Source of the DNA: Sphingomonas azotifigens NBRC 15497
GTDB lineage: Bacteria; Pseudomonadota; Alphaproteobacteria; Sphingomonadales; Sphingomonadaceae
Length of the DNA stretch: 64,000 nucleotides
Reading direction: 5' to 3'
Assembly (NCBI RefSeq): GCF_002091475.1
Contig: NZ_BCTR01000007.1
Location: 124,001 to 188,000 of the forward strand
Shown: in pieces, positions 41,732-50,501 of the stretch
Position numbering within the stretch: position 1 is the stretch's first letter
Layout: each line of letters opens with the position of its first letter
Notes under the pieces: model-generated
Seen by the model: the letters and a program-made list of their open reading frames with translations, nothing else
Databases searched by the model: none
Told to the model about the DNA's origin: nothing
Made by a program: the position numbers and the translations under genes

Positions 41732-42823
41732 CTATTCGACGATCGCTTTCACCGGCCGCCGCAAGGAATAGGGTAGCGCGCGCCCATAGCCGAATCGCAT
41801 CACGAGATCCGGGCGGCTATCCGGTGCTCCAAGCAACTTTGCCAGTTCGGACCGGACGCCGGCGACTTCGACCGGCTGGTTCAGGAAGGCGTGCTTGAGG
41901 CCGAGGCTGGTGGCAGTGAGGGCGAATCGCTGGCACGCGCGACCGACCCGAATCCAGTGATCCTTGTCCGCTCGGTCTCCCACGAAGATCGCCAACCCCG
42001 CCGAAGAGGCGATCTGCCGGGCATATTTGTCGTTTTCGGCCTTTGCGGTGAAGAAGCAGTCGAGCGCGGGGCGGCCCAACCAGGTGGGCAGGATCGGATT
42101 TCCGCTCGCCGCGGAGAATAGCCCGTCCCGCGCCGCCAGCGCGCTGCGCGGATTGAACCGCAGCCACTGCCGCAACTCGCGCATGAACGCGGGGTCGGCG
42201 ATCTGCGCGCTGTTGCCGGCGAGCACGAGGTCGCGCACCTGATCGATGCGGGCCCGCTCGGTCAGCAGGATAAGGCTGACCCCCGGAATGTCGCTCGCCG
42301 CAGCGAGCCGCGAAAGCGTCGCCGGTGCGATGGAACGGCCGTCGTAGACTGCGCGGGTCGACTGGCGTCGCGAGATGGCGGCCGCCAGCGCGGCGGCACC
42401 CGGCGTGCCGGATCTGAAGGCGTAGCGGATAGCGTTCCCGTCCGACTCCACGACCAGTTCGCCGGGGCGCCCGCTGGCGTGCGCGGCGATCTTCAGATTT
42501 TCGGCCGCACACCCTAGGCTGACGAAGAGATGGTGGTCGTCCGGGTCGACCGCCGGGGTGCGGCGGGTCAGGTCGGGCAGGATGTGGATCGAGCGCGGGG
42601 CCGTTCGGAAGCGCCACGGCTGCGTGTTGTGGCTGTTGGCAGCGAGGGTGGCATATCGGAGGAGGTCGGCCAGATCGGGAGACGTGCCCAGCGGCGCACG
42701 CTGCCTGGCAGCTTCGGCCGCATATGCCTCCATGGACCCGATGTCGTGAGCGGCAAGACCGATCCCCGCGCCAGCCCCGGCAATCGCGCTTCCCGCACCG
42801 ATCAGCAATGTCCGCCTGTTCAT
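41732..42823 (-). CDS. Acg-type FMN-binding nitroreductase-family protein
   Basis: 363 residues from the ATG at 42823 (AGGA upstream). An Arg-Arg start with Gly/Ala-rich hydrophobic stretch (MNRRTLLIGAGSAIAGAGAG) suggests export or a membrane tether. LLRYATLAANSHNTQPWRFR is the FMN-binding start of the nitroreductase fold; the duplicated, partly degenerate arrangement with ADKDHWIRVGRACQRFALTA matches the Acg/Rv2032 group, some of which bind but do not use FMN for catalysis. It is convergent with the phospholipase gene, 21 nt apart. The frame continues to 43084 but has no signal-like start there. Function unknown. Confidence 0.82.
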   Translation of the reverse strand: MNRRTLLIGAGSAIAGAGAGIGLAAHDIGSMEAYAAEAARQRAPLGTSPDLADLLRYATLAANSHNTQPWRFRTAPRSIHILPDLTRRTPAVDPDDHHLFVSLGCAAENLKIAAHASGRPGELVVESDGNAIRYAFRSGTPGAAALAAAISRRQSTRAVYDGRSIAPATLSRLAAASDIPGVSLILLTERARIDQVRDLVLAGNSAQIADPAFMRELRQWLRFNPRSALAARDGLFSAASGNPILPTWLGRPALDCFFTAKAENDKYARQIASSAGLAIFVGDRADKDHWIRVGRACQRFALTATSLGLKHAFLNQPVEVAGVRSELAKLLGAPDSRPDLVMRFGYGRALPYSLRRPVKAIVE

Positions 42824-42965
42824 GCCAGTTCCTGCCGGGCCTTGAGGTCCGCGCAGACTGCGCCTGGGGCGAACGGCGGCAATATGTAATGTCACCAGCT
42901 TGAGTCCGCCGAATGGGGCTGGAGCAAGCGCGAAGATGCGCGGCCGGGCGGATTTTGCGGGCCCA

Positions 42966-43002
42966 GGAAAAAGCGCCGCCGCGGGGGTCCGCGACGGCGC
43001 CT
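42966..43002 (-). terminator. Terminator after the second PEP-CTERM gene
   Basis: On the minus strand AGGCGCCGTCGCGG, loop, then CCGCGGCGGCGCT, followed by five T residues. One mismatch in a long GC stem. It lies about 30 nt after the stop at 43032. Confidence 0.85.
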
Positions 43003-43031
43003 GTCCTGCAATGGCGCGCAGTGTTTTTGTT

Positions 43032-43580
43032 TTAGGCGTTCGCGTAGGTGACGCGGGTACGGCGCGTGCGGCGGAGCGCCCCACCGGCGAGCGCGAAGCC
43101 GCCGATCATCATGCCCCAGGCTGCCGGTTCGGGCACGCCGGCCGGCGCGAACACGCCCTGGCCGCCATAGGAACCGTTGCCGCGCGAGAACCCGTTGATG
43201 GTGATCTCGTTCAGCACGCCCGCCTTGATCGGCACCGCATTGGCGAACACGAACTCGTTGACGCCGCCACCGAACAAGCCGGTGAGCTTGACCCCGTTGA
43301 AGAATACCGAGGTCAGGTCGAGATCGGTCGGGCCCTCGAACGTCACCGCGCTGGTGATGATCGATCCGCTCGCCTTGCCGTTCTCCGGCAGGGTGAACTG
43401 GTAGATATGGGTGAAGTTGCCGGCGGTGATGCCCGACTGGCCGAAGCTGGTCGACATCGTGCCATCAGCGGCGGTCGAGGTCTTCATGTCGGCGGGGCCG
43501 AAATAGGTTGCGGCCTGAGCGGGCGCGACAGAGAGGAACGCCGCAGCGCCCAGCGCTGCGGTCAGGATCGAACGGTACAT
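43032..43580 (-). CDS. PEPxxWA-CTERM sorted exported protein (FxDxA-like)
   Basis: 182 residues. Signal peptide MYRSILTAALGAAAFLSVAP ends near AQA. The mature part is a beta-rich domain with GNFTHIYQFTLPENGKASGS, like the recurring FTHxYxF family of PEP-CTERM substrates. The sorting signal is PEPAAWG with a hydrophobic helix (MMIGGFALAGGAL) and basic end (RRTRRTR); Trp-Gly replaces the commoner Trp-Ala. Processing would need an exosortase not found in this window. A strong terminator follows and the gene stands alone. Confidence 0.87.
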   Translation of the reverse strand: MYRSILTAALGAAAFLSVAPAQAATYFGPADMKTSTAADGTMSTSFGQSGITAGNFTHIYQFTLPENGKASGSIITSAVTFEGPTDLDLTSVFFNGVKLTGLFGGGVNEFVFANAVPIKAGVLNEITINGFSRGNGSYGGQGVFAPAGVPEPAAWGMMIGGFALAGGALRRTRRTRVTYANA

Positions 43581-43701
43581 ACGGGGGTGTCTCCCTTAAC
43601 GGCAAGTGAACCATTGCAGTGCAGGCGAGACCCGCGAAGGGTTCCCAAAGTTCCAATAAAAAAAAGGGGTTATGTCTCGTAGTGGGAACGACCGCGCAAA
43701 C

Positions 43702-46065
43702 TCACGCGCGGGCGCGGCTTGTTTCGTTACCGTTTCGTGACACAATCATTCGCGCTTCGCGGACGGGCAACGGCCGGCCGAAGTAGAAACCCTGCGCACG
43801 GGTGCAGCCAAGCGCCTGCACCATTTCATGTTCCTGTTCGGTTTCAACGCCCTCGGCGGTCGTCGCCATGCCCAGGCTATCGGCCAGCGCGACGACCGCG
43901 CGGATGATTGCGATCGCCTCGCGGGTGCCGCGGGCGGCGCTCTGGACGAAGCTGCGATCGATCTTGATCGAGCTGAACCGGGTATGGGTGAGATAGCCGA
44001 GCGAGGAGTAGCCGGTGCCGAAATCGTCGAGGCTGAGGCGCACGCCGAGATCGAGGATCTGCTCGAGCACGGCGACCGCCGAGGTGCCTTCGCGCAGGAA
44101 CACGCTCTCGGTCACTTCGAGTTCCAGCCGATCGGCCGGGAGGCCGGAGGCCGCCAGGGTCTCCGCCACCAGCGTGGCGAAGGCCGGGTTGTGCAGCTGG
44201 TCGGGGCTGACGTTGATCGCGAGCCGGGCGGGCTGTTCCCAGCGCGCGGCCTCGTGGCAGGCGGTGCGCAGCACCCATTCGCCGATCGTGCCGATCAGCC
44301 GCGCTTCCTCGGCCAGCGGGATGAACTTCGATGGCGGGATCACTCCCAGCTCGGGATGGGTCCAGCGCAACAGCGCCTCGAAGCCGATCAAGCCGCCGCT
44401 GCGCGCGTTGACGACGGGCTGATAGGCAAGGTCCATCTGGCCCTGTTCGACCGCGGCGCGCAGGGCAATTTCGAGCACCCGGCGTTCCTCGGCGGCGATA
44501 TGCAGCTGTGGCTCATAGGCGTGGAACACGCCGCCGCCCTTGTCCTTCGAGCGATAGAGCGCGAGGTCGGCGGAGCGCACCAGCGTTTCCGCGGTGCGGC
44601 CGTCGCGCGGCGCCAGCGCCAGGCCTACCGAGGCACCGATATAGAGCGTGTGCTGATCGAGCTCATAGGGGCGCGAGACGGTGTCGATGATCGCCTGGGC
44701 GAGCGCCTCGACGCGCGCGCTGTCGCGGGCGTCGCGGACGACGACGGCGAATTCGTCGCCGCCGAGCCGGCCGATCATCTCATTGTCGCTGACCAGCCGC
44801 CGCAGGCGCTCGGCGACGCGCTGGAGCAGCCGGTCGCCGACCGGATGGCCGAGCGTGTCGTTGACCGCCTTGAAGCGATCGAGATCGATCATCATGAACG
44901 CGCAGCGCGCGCCCCATTTGTCGGCCTCGGTCATCGCCGCGGCGAGCGACTCGTTGATGTGGAGGCGGTTGGGCAGGCCGGTGAGCGTGTCGAAGCGCGC
45001 CATGCGGTGGATCTGGTCGGTCGCGCGGCGCTGCTCGGTCACGTCCGAGCTGACGCCGCGGAAGCCGGCAAAAACCCCGCGTTCGTCGAATTTGGGGCTT
45101 GCCGACATCTGCCACCAGCGGCGTTCGCCCTCGATCTCGATCGGCACCGGCAGATCGGCGAAGGGCTCGCGACTCTTCAGCTTCTCGGCGAGCGCGTGCA
45201 ACTCGGCGGTGAAGATGCCGTTCTCCCAGGCGGGCCCGGCGAGCAGCTGCAGGATCGGAATCCCTGACAGCGTGCCCGGCTCCAGGCCCAGCGAGACGGC
45301 GAAGCGCGGGCTGGCGCGCATCAGGCGGCGCTGGGCATCGATTTCCCACAGCCAGTCGGAGCCGGCATCCTCGAACTCGCGCAGCAACAGGCTGACGGTC
45401 TGGTCCCGCTCTACGAGCGCCATCTGGTTGGCGCGGAGCAGCACCAGCACACGGCCGCGCGAGAGGCTGCCGCTGCCGAGCAGCAGGGTGAGCAGAATTG
45501 CCCCGACGGCGAGCAGCGGCGCGCCGACAAGCAGCAGCGTCACCCCGCAGGCGGCGCCCAGCAGGGCGATGAAGCTGAGGCTGAGCAACGGCAATGCGCC
45601 CGTGGTGATCGCGGTGGCGGTAAGCACGAGCGTGATCGCCCCCCAGATATCGACATTGGCGCGGGCGTTGGCGAGCGCGCCGAACGCGAAGGGCAGGACG
45701 CTCCAGGCGAGTCCGATGGCGATACCCTCGAGCGCGGTGCGGCGAATCTCGCCAACCGTCGCGGTGAGCGCGGTATCGCCGCGCCAGCGCAGGCGCGACA
45801 GCGTTACCCAGCCGGCGATGGTCAGCACCAGCGCCATCCAGCAGAGCACCAGCCATTCTGGGGCCAGCGGCGCCAGCGCGATTCCCGCCAGCCCTGCGCC
45901 GGCGACATGGGCCGAGAAGAACAGCAGGATCGCCCGGCGACCGCTGCGCAATTGGGAGGCTCGAATGCGCGGCCAATCGACGCCGTCGGCCGCGGCGCGC
46001 AGGCCGAGCAGGGCACGAAGATCGACGTGCGGATGCACCAGGGGCGTTGTGGGTGAGCTACGCAC
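43702..46065 (-). CDS. Membrane GGDEF-EAL cyclic-di-GMP protein with PAS domain
   Basis: 787 residues. About six to seven membrane segments fill residues 40-205 as an integral sensor. A PAS domain follows (about 225-345, with WLWEIDAQRRLMRASPRFA), then GGDEF (about 355-510, intact GGDEF in GRLGGDEFAVVV) and EAL (about 530-780, intact EAL in IGFEALLRW, plus DDFGTGYSSLGYL and KIDRSFV). With both active-site motifs kept, it could make or degrade cyclic-di-GMP, probably under control of the membrane and PAS inputs. The start is GTG at 46065 with no clear ribosome-binding site. Confidence 0.93.
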   Translation of the reverse strand: MRSSPTTPLVHPHVDLRALLGLRAAADGVDWPRIRASQLRSGRRAILLFFSAHVAGAGLAGIALAPLAPEWLVLCWMALVLTIAGWVTLSRLRWRGDTALTATVGEIRRTALEGIAIGLAWSVLPFAFGALANARANVDIWGAITLVLTATAITTGALPLLSLSFIALLGAACGVTLLLVGAPLLAVGAILLTLLLGSGSLSRGRVLVLLRANQMALVERDQTVSLLLREFEDAGSDWLWEIDAQRRLMRASPRFAVSLGLEPGTLSGIPILQLLAGPAWENGIFTAELHALAEKLKSREPFADLPVPIEIEGERRWWQMSASPKFDERGVFAGFRGVSSDVTEQRRATDQIHRMARFDTLTGLPNRLHINESLAAAMTEADKWGARCAFMMIDLDRFKAVNDTLGHPVGDRLLQRVAERLRRLVSDNEMIGRLGGDEFAVVVRDARDSARVEALAQAIIDTVSRPYELDQHTLYIGASVGLALAPRDGRTAETLVRSADLALYRSKDKGGGVFHAYEPQLHIAAEERRVLEIALRAAVEQGQMDLAYQPVVNARSGGLIGFEALLRWTHPELGVIPPSKFIPLAEEARLIGTIGEWVLRTACHEAARWEQPARLAINVSPDQLHNPAFATLVAETLAASGLPADRLELEVTESVFLREGTSAVAVLEQILDLGVRLSLDDFGTGYSSLGYLTHTRFSSIKIDRSFVQSAARGTREAIAIIRAVVALADSLGMATTAEGVETEQEHEMVQALGCTRAQGFYFGRPLPVREARMIVSRNGNETSRARA

Positions 46066-46206
46066 CAGAGCGGCATAGCGAGGGGAGGTTAGCGAGTGGT
46101 TAGGCCTGCGCGAAAATGGACGGGATTGAATCCATTTCAGAGATGTCGCGGCGGTGTCGCGGCAGGGTGTCGGCCGGCTCCCCCAGGGAACCGGCCGGAC
46201 AGTTCG

Positions 46207-47973
46207 TCACGCGGCGAGCGCGTAGGGCTTGATCTCGCCGTTCAGATAGAGGTTGCGCGCCTTGGCGCGGCTGAGCTTGCCCGAGCTGGTGCGTGGCAGG
46301 GTGCGCGGGGGCACCAGTTCGACCACGCAATTCATGCCGGTGACCGAACGGACGCGCTCGCGGATCTCGTCGCGCAGGCGCAGCCGCTCCTGCTCGTCCG
46401 AGGTGCGGCACTGGACCAGCACCGCCGGCGTTTCCTCACCACCGGGCGTGGTGATCGCGAAGGCGGCGATGTCGCCCTGCTTGAAGCCGGGCAGCTGCTC
46501 CACCGCCCATTCGATGTCCTGCGGCCAGTGGTTCTTGCCGTTGACGATGATCATGTCCTTGGCGCGGCCGACGATATAGACATAGCCGTCCGACATGTAG
46601 CCCATGTCGCCGGTGTCGAGCCAGCCATCGACCATGCACGCCTCGGTAGCGGCCTCGTCGCGGAAATAGCCGACCATCACCGACGGGCCCTTGCACCAGA
46701 CCTTGCCGATCGCCTTCTCGGGGAGCGGCGTGCCGTCTTCCTCGCGGATCTCGACGGTCATGTCGCGCACCGGCTTGCCGCAGTTGACGACGGCGCGGTA
46801 GCGCTGCGGGCGGTCTGCGCGGGCGGTGCCGCCGGAGAGCTGCGTCTCCTCGACCAGCTCGACCAGGATGCCCTCGCCCGGCGGCATGATCGAGACCGCC
46901 AGCGTCGCCTCGGCGAGGCCGTAGCTCGGCAGGAAGGCGGTGGCCTTGAAGCCCGCATCGGCGAAGGCGTCGACGAAGCGCTGCATCACGTCCGGGCGGA
47001 TCATGTCGGCGCCGTTGCCGGCGATGCGCCAGCGGCTGAGGTCGAAGCGGTCGCTCGCCTTGGTCTGGCTCGACATGCGGCGCGCGCAGATGTCGTAGCC
47101 GAAGGTCGGCGAGTAGGAGATGCTGTTGCCTTCGTTTCGGCTGATCAGATCGAGCCAGGCGAGCGGGCGCCGGGCGAAATCCTCGGTCTTCATGTAATCG
47201 GTCGACACCTGGTTGGCGACGACCGAGAGGAAGCAGCCGACCAGCCCCATGTCATGGTACCAGGGCAGCCAGGAGATGCAGCGATCGGCATCGACCAGCT
47301 CCATCCCGTGGCTGTGCGCCGCCAGGTTGTTGAGCAGTGCATGGTGGGTGATCGCGACACCGTGCGGGAAGCGCGTCGAGCCGCTCGAATATTGCAGATA
47401 GGCGATGTCGTCGGACTGCGCTTGGGGCAGCTCGGCTGCGGGGGCGGGGCGCTCGGCGAACGCCGCCCAGTCGGTCGCCTCGACCTTGGTCAGCCGCGCG
47501 GCCTCGGCGCACATCGCGCCGATTTCGGGCGGGTAGATCAACAGCGTCGGGTCGCAGCTTTCGAGCTGGACGCGGAGCTGGTCGATATAGGATTGCGCGC
47601 CGCCGAAGCTGGTCGGCAGCGGCAGCGGCACCGGCCAGGCGCCGGCATAGATCACGCCGAAGAACAGCGCGGCGAACTCGGCGCCGGTTTCCGCGATCAG
47701 CGCGATGCGATCCTGCGGGCGGATGCCGGCGGCGACCAGGCGACGCGCCTGCTCCAGCGCGTCCTCGCGCAGTTCGGCGAAGCGATAGGGCCGCACCAGC
47801 TTGCCCCGCGCATCATGGAAGTTCAGTCCGCGCACACCCTGCGCCGCATAGTCGAGCGCAGCACCCAGCGTTTCGAAATCAGCGAAACGGCGCGGGAGAC
47901 GGTCTTCGGTGGGCGTCGGCGTAAGCGCTGTCATATCCACTGTTTCGAGCGATCCCGTTTCGTCCAATACCAT
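46207..47973 (-). CDS. Fatty acyl-AMP ligase (FAAL type)
   Basis: About 588 residues from the ATG at 47973; the ATGs at 47985 and 47934 are alternatives. It activates a fatty acid as acyl-AMP, normally for transfer to an acyl carrier protein. The adenylation motifs are YLQYSSGSTRFPHGVAITH (P-loop), WLPWYHDMGLVG (FAAL-specific), SYGLAEATLAV, GWLDTGDMGYM and GRAKDMIIVNGKNHWPQDIE. The FAAL-type ending PRTSSGKLSRAKARNLYLNG is present with the catalytic Lys. No ACP, polyketide synthase or aminotransferase lies nearby, so the product is unknown. In sphingomonads a link to lipid or sphingolipid synthesis is possible. Confidence 0.9.
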   Translation of the reverse strand: MVLDETGSLETVDMTALTPTPTEDRLPRRFADFETLGAALDYAAQGVRGLNFHDARGKLVRPYRFAELREDALEQARRLVAAGIRPQDRIALIAETGAEFAALFFGVIYAGAWPVPLPLPTSFGGAQSYIDQLRVQLESCDPTLLIYPPEIGAMCAEAARLTKVEATDWAAFAERPAPAAELPQAQSDDIAYLQYSSGSTRFPHGVAITHHALLNNLAAHSHGMELVDADRCISWLPWYHDMGLVGCFLSVVANQVSTDYMKTEDFARRPLAWLDLISRNEGNSISYSPTFGYDICARRMSSQTKASDRFDLSRWRIAGNGADMIRPDVMQRFVDAFADAGFKATAFLPSYGLAEATLAVSIMPPGEGILVELVEETQLSGGTARADRPQRYRAVVNCGKPVRDMTVEIREEDGTPLPEKAIGKVWCKGPSVMVGYFRDEAATEACMVDGWLDTGDMGYMSDGYVYIVGRAKDMIIVNGKNHWPQDIEWAVEQLPGFKQGDIAAFAITTPGGEETPAVLVQCRTSDEQERLRLRDEIRERVRSVTGMNCVVELVPPRTLPRTSSGKLSRAKARNLYLNGEIKPYALAA

Positions 47974-48094
47974 TCTTTTTCTCATGCCCCTGTGAGGTAG
48001 CAGTTCGTTGTGCCCCCACAACGCAGTTTTCCGCAGTGGCTCTGCTACGCAGTATCGTTCAAAATCGGTTGGCAGTGTGGCACAATCAAGGCGC

Positions 48095-48637
48095 ATGCCC
48101 GAACCGTCCCGTTCCAAGCCGCCCCTGACCACCGCCGATCTCGACCGGCTGGCGCTCCGCTATGTCGAGCGTTTCGCCACCACGCGCGCGCGACTGGCGG
48201 CCTATCTCACCCGCAAGCTGCGCGAGCACGGCTGGGAGGGGGAGGGCGCGCCGGACCCGATGGGCGTCGCCGAACGCATGGCGCAGCGCGGCTATGTCGA
48301 CGATCGCGCCTTTGCCGAAGCGCGGGTGCGGTCGCTGGGAAGGCGCGGCTTGGGCGCGCGGCGGGTGGCGATGGCGCTGCGCCAGGACGGCATCGGCGAG
48401 GCGGATCGCGCCGAACTTGCCGAGGCGGTGGAGGCCGATGCGTTCAAAGCCGCGCTCATTTTTGCACGTCGCCGCCGATTCGGACCCTTTGCCGCTGCGG
48501 TCGCGGATCGCGATCTTCACAAAAAGCAAGTCGCCGCATTTTTACGGGCGGGGCATGCGCCTGAATTTGCGCATAGAATATTGCGCATGCAGCCGGGAGA
48601 GGATCCGGATGACGCGCTCGAAGCGGGACATTCCTGA
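48095..48637 (+). CDS. recX: RecX-family regulatory protein
   Basis: 180 residues from the ATG at 48095 (AAGG upstream). RecX modulates RecA filament growth. The three-helix repeats are recognisable: LRYVERFATTRARLAAYLTRKL, then RMAQRGYVDDRAFAEARVRS, then RRVAMALRQDGI. It is divergent from the FAAL gene and not linked to recA here. The assignment rests on this repeat pattern; sphingomonad RecX proteins are diverged. Confidence 0.82.
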   Translation: MPEPSRSKPPLTTADLDRLALRYVERFATTRARLAAYLTRKLREHGWEGEGAPDPMGVAERMAQRGYVDDRAFAEARVRSLGRRGLGARRVAMALRQDGIGEADRAELAEAVEADAFKAALIFARRRRFGPFAAAVADRDLHKKQVAAFLRAGHAPEFAHRILRMQPGEDPDDALEAGHS

Positions 48638-48703
48638 TCGCACAAAGCGATTCCCCTTTACGGTAATGCTGTGTTAATGTTGCTGGCTTGGGGGATAACG
48701 ATA

Positions 48704-49288
48704 ATGCGTGCTGAGCAACAGCTAGCGTCTGAACACTATCCGGTCGCGTGCGAAGGTGAAGTCCGGTTCGAAGGCGATTCCGAGATGGACGAGCGGGTCT
48801 ATCGCGGTGTCATCAAGTGGTTTGATGTCACGCGGGGTTTCGGTTTCCTGATCGCCGACGATCCGAGCGTCGGGGATATCCTGATCCACTTCTCGGTGCT
48901 CCAGGATCATGGCCGCCGCAGCCTACCCGAAGGCGCGCGGCTGGAATGCGTGGCGGTGCAGCGCCAGCGCGGGCTGCAGGCCAAGAGCGTGCTGTCGATC
49001 GACCTGAGCACGGCGATCGAACCGGCCAAGCGGCCCACCGAGCGTGTGGAGCGACTGAAGCTGATCGGCGAGGCGGGGCCGTTCGAGCCGGTGTCGGTAA
49101 AGTGGTTTAACCGCCTCAAAGGCTATGGTTTCCTGGTGCGCGGCAGCGACACCGCTGACATTTTCGTTCATATGGAGACGCTGCGCCGCGCCGGTGTGGA
49201 GGAAGTGGAGCCCGGCCAGCCGCTGCGCGCGCGGATCGTCGAGGGCGAGAAGGGCCCGCTGGCAGTCGCGGTCGAACGGCCGCTCTAG
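48704..49288 (+). CDS. Double cold-shock-domain protein
   Basis: 194 residues. Two cold-shock domains: residues about 30-95 ([34 protein letters not shown]) and about 125-194 ([29 protein letters not shown]). Each has the RNP1 and RNP2 aromatic patches that bind single-stranded nucleic acid. Two-domain cold-shock proteins are common in alphaproteobacteria, where they act as RNA chaperones in cold or stationary phase. The ATG at 48704 follows GGGGATAACG; a later ATG at 48785 would remove a 27-residue acidic extension. It follows recX by 66 nt. Confidence 0.92.
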   Translation: MRAEQQLASEHYPVACEGEVRFEGDSEMDERVYRGVIKWFDVTRGFGFLIADDPSVGDILIHFSVLQDHGRRSLPEGARLECVAVQRQRGLQAKSVLSIDLSTAIEPAKRPTERVERLKLIGEAGPFEPVSVKWFNRLKGYGFLVRGSDTADIFVHMETLRRAGVEEVEPGQPLRARIVEGEKGPLAVAVERPL

Positions 49289-49479
49289 GCCCCGCTGCGA
49301 GTGGTGGCGGCGGGTGTAGCGGTTCTTTTGTGTGTCGATCCGCGCCGATGCTTCCGCGCCAGGCTGCGGGCGGCTGCGCGGGCGACCAGAATGCCGGTGC
49401 CAGCAAGGCGCCGTCGAATTCCCAAACAGGTTCGGAGGGGAGTTGCCGAGCGGCGCGCTAGGCGGTATCGGGCAGGGCC

Positions 49480-49872
49480 ATGGGACTTCCTTTTCCGATC
49501 TTCACCTGGTGGAACGGCGCCACGTTCGGCACTCGCATGGGACTGCGCGGCAAGAAGCGCGTCGGCGAGGATTCGCTCGGCAACCTCTATTTCGAGGGCG
49601 GGCGCGATCCCAACGGCATTCCGCGCCGCTGGGTGATCTACAAGGGATCCAACGACGCCAGCCGCATTCCGCCGGAATGGTTCAGCTGGCTCGCGCATCA
49701 GATCGACGGTACGCCCGAGGAGTCGCTGCCGCCGGTCCGCGCCTGGGAAAAGCCCGCCGAGCCGAATCACACCGGCACCGAGCTGGCCTATCGTCCGCCG
49801 GGCGCGCTCGAAAAGGGTGCGCATCGCGCCAAGGCCACCGGCGATTATGAGGCCTGGACGCCCGACGCATGA
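49480..49872 (+). CDS. NADH:ubiquinone oxidoreductase NDUFA12-type subunit
   Basis: 130 residues. It matches the 17.2-kDa/B17.2 accessory subunit of complex I shared by mitochondria and alphaproteobacteria. Signature segments are FTWWNGATFGTRMGLRGKKRVGEDSLGN, split here as FTWWNGATFGTR and VGEDSLGNLYFEG, then PRRWVIYKG and PPEWFSWLAHQ. In other alphaproteobacteria this gene is also outside the nuo operon and next to a DUF2155 gene, as here. GGGCAGGG precedes the ATG. Its stop overlaps the next start by ATGA. Confidence 0.95.
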   Translation: MGLPFPIFTWWNGATFGTRMGLRGKKRVGEDSLGNLYFEGGRDPNGIPRRWVIYKGSNDASRIPPEWFSWLAHQIDGTPEESLPPVRAWEKPAEPNHTGTELAYRPPGALEKGAHRAKATGDYEAWTPDA

Positions 49873-50501
49873 AGGCTGCGGCGGCGCTGCTCGCGCTCGC
49901 GCTGGCCGGTTGTTCGGGTAGCGGGAGCGGCAATGGCGCTGCCGGTGGCGACAATGCCGGCGACGAACTGGTCATCACCGGCGCGGGCGACAGCCAGGGC
50001 GTCGACACGGTCTCGGTCGGCCCGGACAACGCCACCGTCGAAGCTGCGGCAACCCCGATGCGCGACCGCGTCGCGGTGCTGGGCGTGCTCAACAAGCGCA
50101 ACGGCGTCGAGCGCGACATCACGCTCAAGCCCGGCCAGGCGGCGCGGATCGACGGCCAGGTGACGGTGCGGCTGCGCGCCTGCGAGCGCACTGCGCCATG
50201 GGAGCAGGACCGGCTCACCGGCGCGTTCGTCCAGATGGACGTGCAGCGCGAGGATCAGCGCTGGCACCGCGTCTTCTCCGGCTGGCTCTACAAGGAACAG
50301 CCCGGGCTCAACGTCGTCCAGCACCCGATCTACGATGTGTGGCCCAAAAGCTGTGCGATGACCTTCCGGGACAGCGGCCCGGATACCGTGCCCGCGTCCA
50401 CGCCCGGCGCATCGAGCGCGAAGAGATCGCCCGAGGCGGCGGGCGGCAACGAGACCGCGCCGGTGGAATCGCCGAGCGCCTCGCCCAGCAACGCGACATA
50501 G
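49869..50501 (+). CDS. DUF2155 lipoprotein
   Basis: 210 residues. Lipoprotein signal MKAAAALLALALAGC. The DUF2155 core runs from about residue 65 to 172: VAVLGVLNKRNGVERDITLKPG, VRLRACERTAPWEQ, FSGWLYKEQPGLNVVQHPIYD and VWPKSCAMTF. Its role is unknown, but it is regularly paired with the complex I NDUFA12-type gene. ATG overlaps the upstream stop (ATGA). Its last 172 nt lie antisense to the end of aat, so that conserved residues of both proteins share the same DNA. The tail after the core is low-complexity Ser/Pro/Ala. Confidence 0.9.
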   Translation: MKAAAALLALALAGCSGSGSGNGAAGGDNAGDELVITGAGDSQGVDTVSVGPDNATVEAAATPMRDRVAVLGVLNKRNGVERDITLKPGQAARIDGQVTVRLRACERTAPWEQDRLTGAFVQMDVQREDQRWHRVFSGWLYKEQPGLNVVQHPIYDVWPKSCAMTFRDSGPDTVPASTPGASSAKRSPEAAGGNETAPVESPSASPSNAT

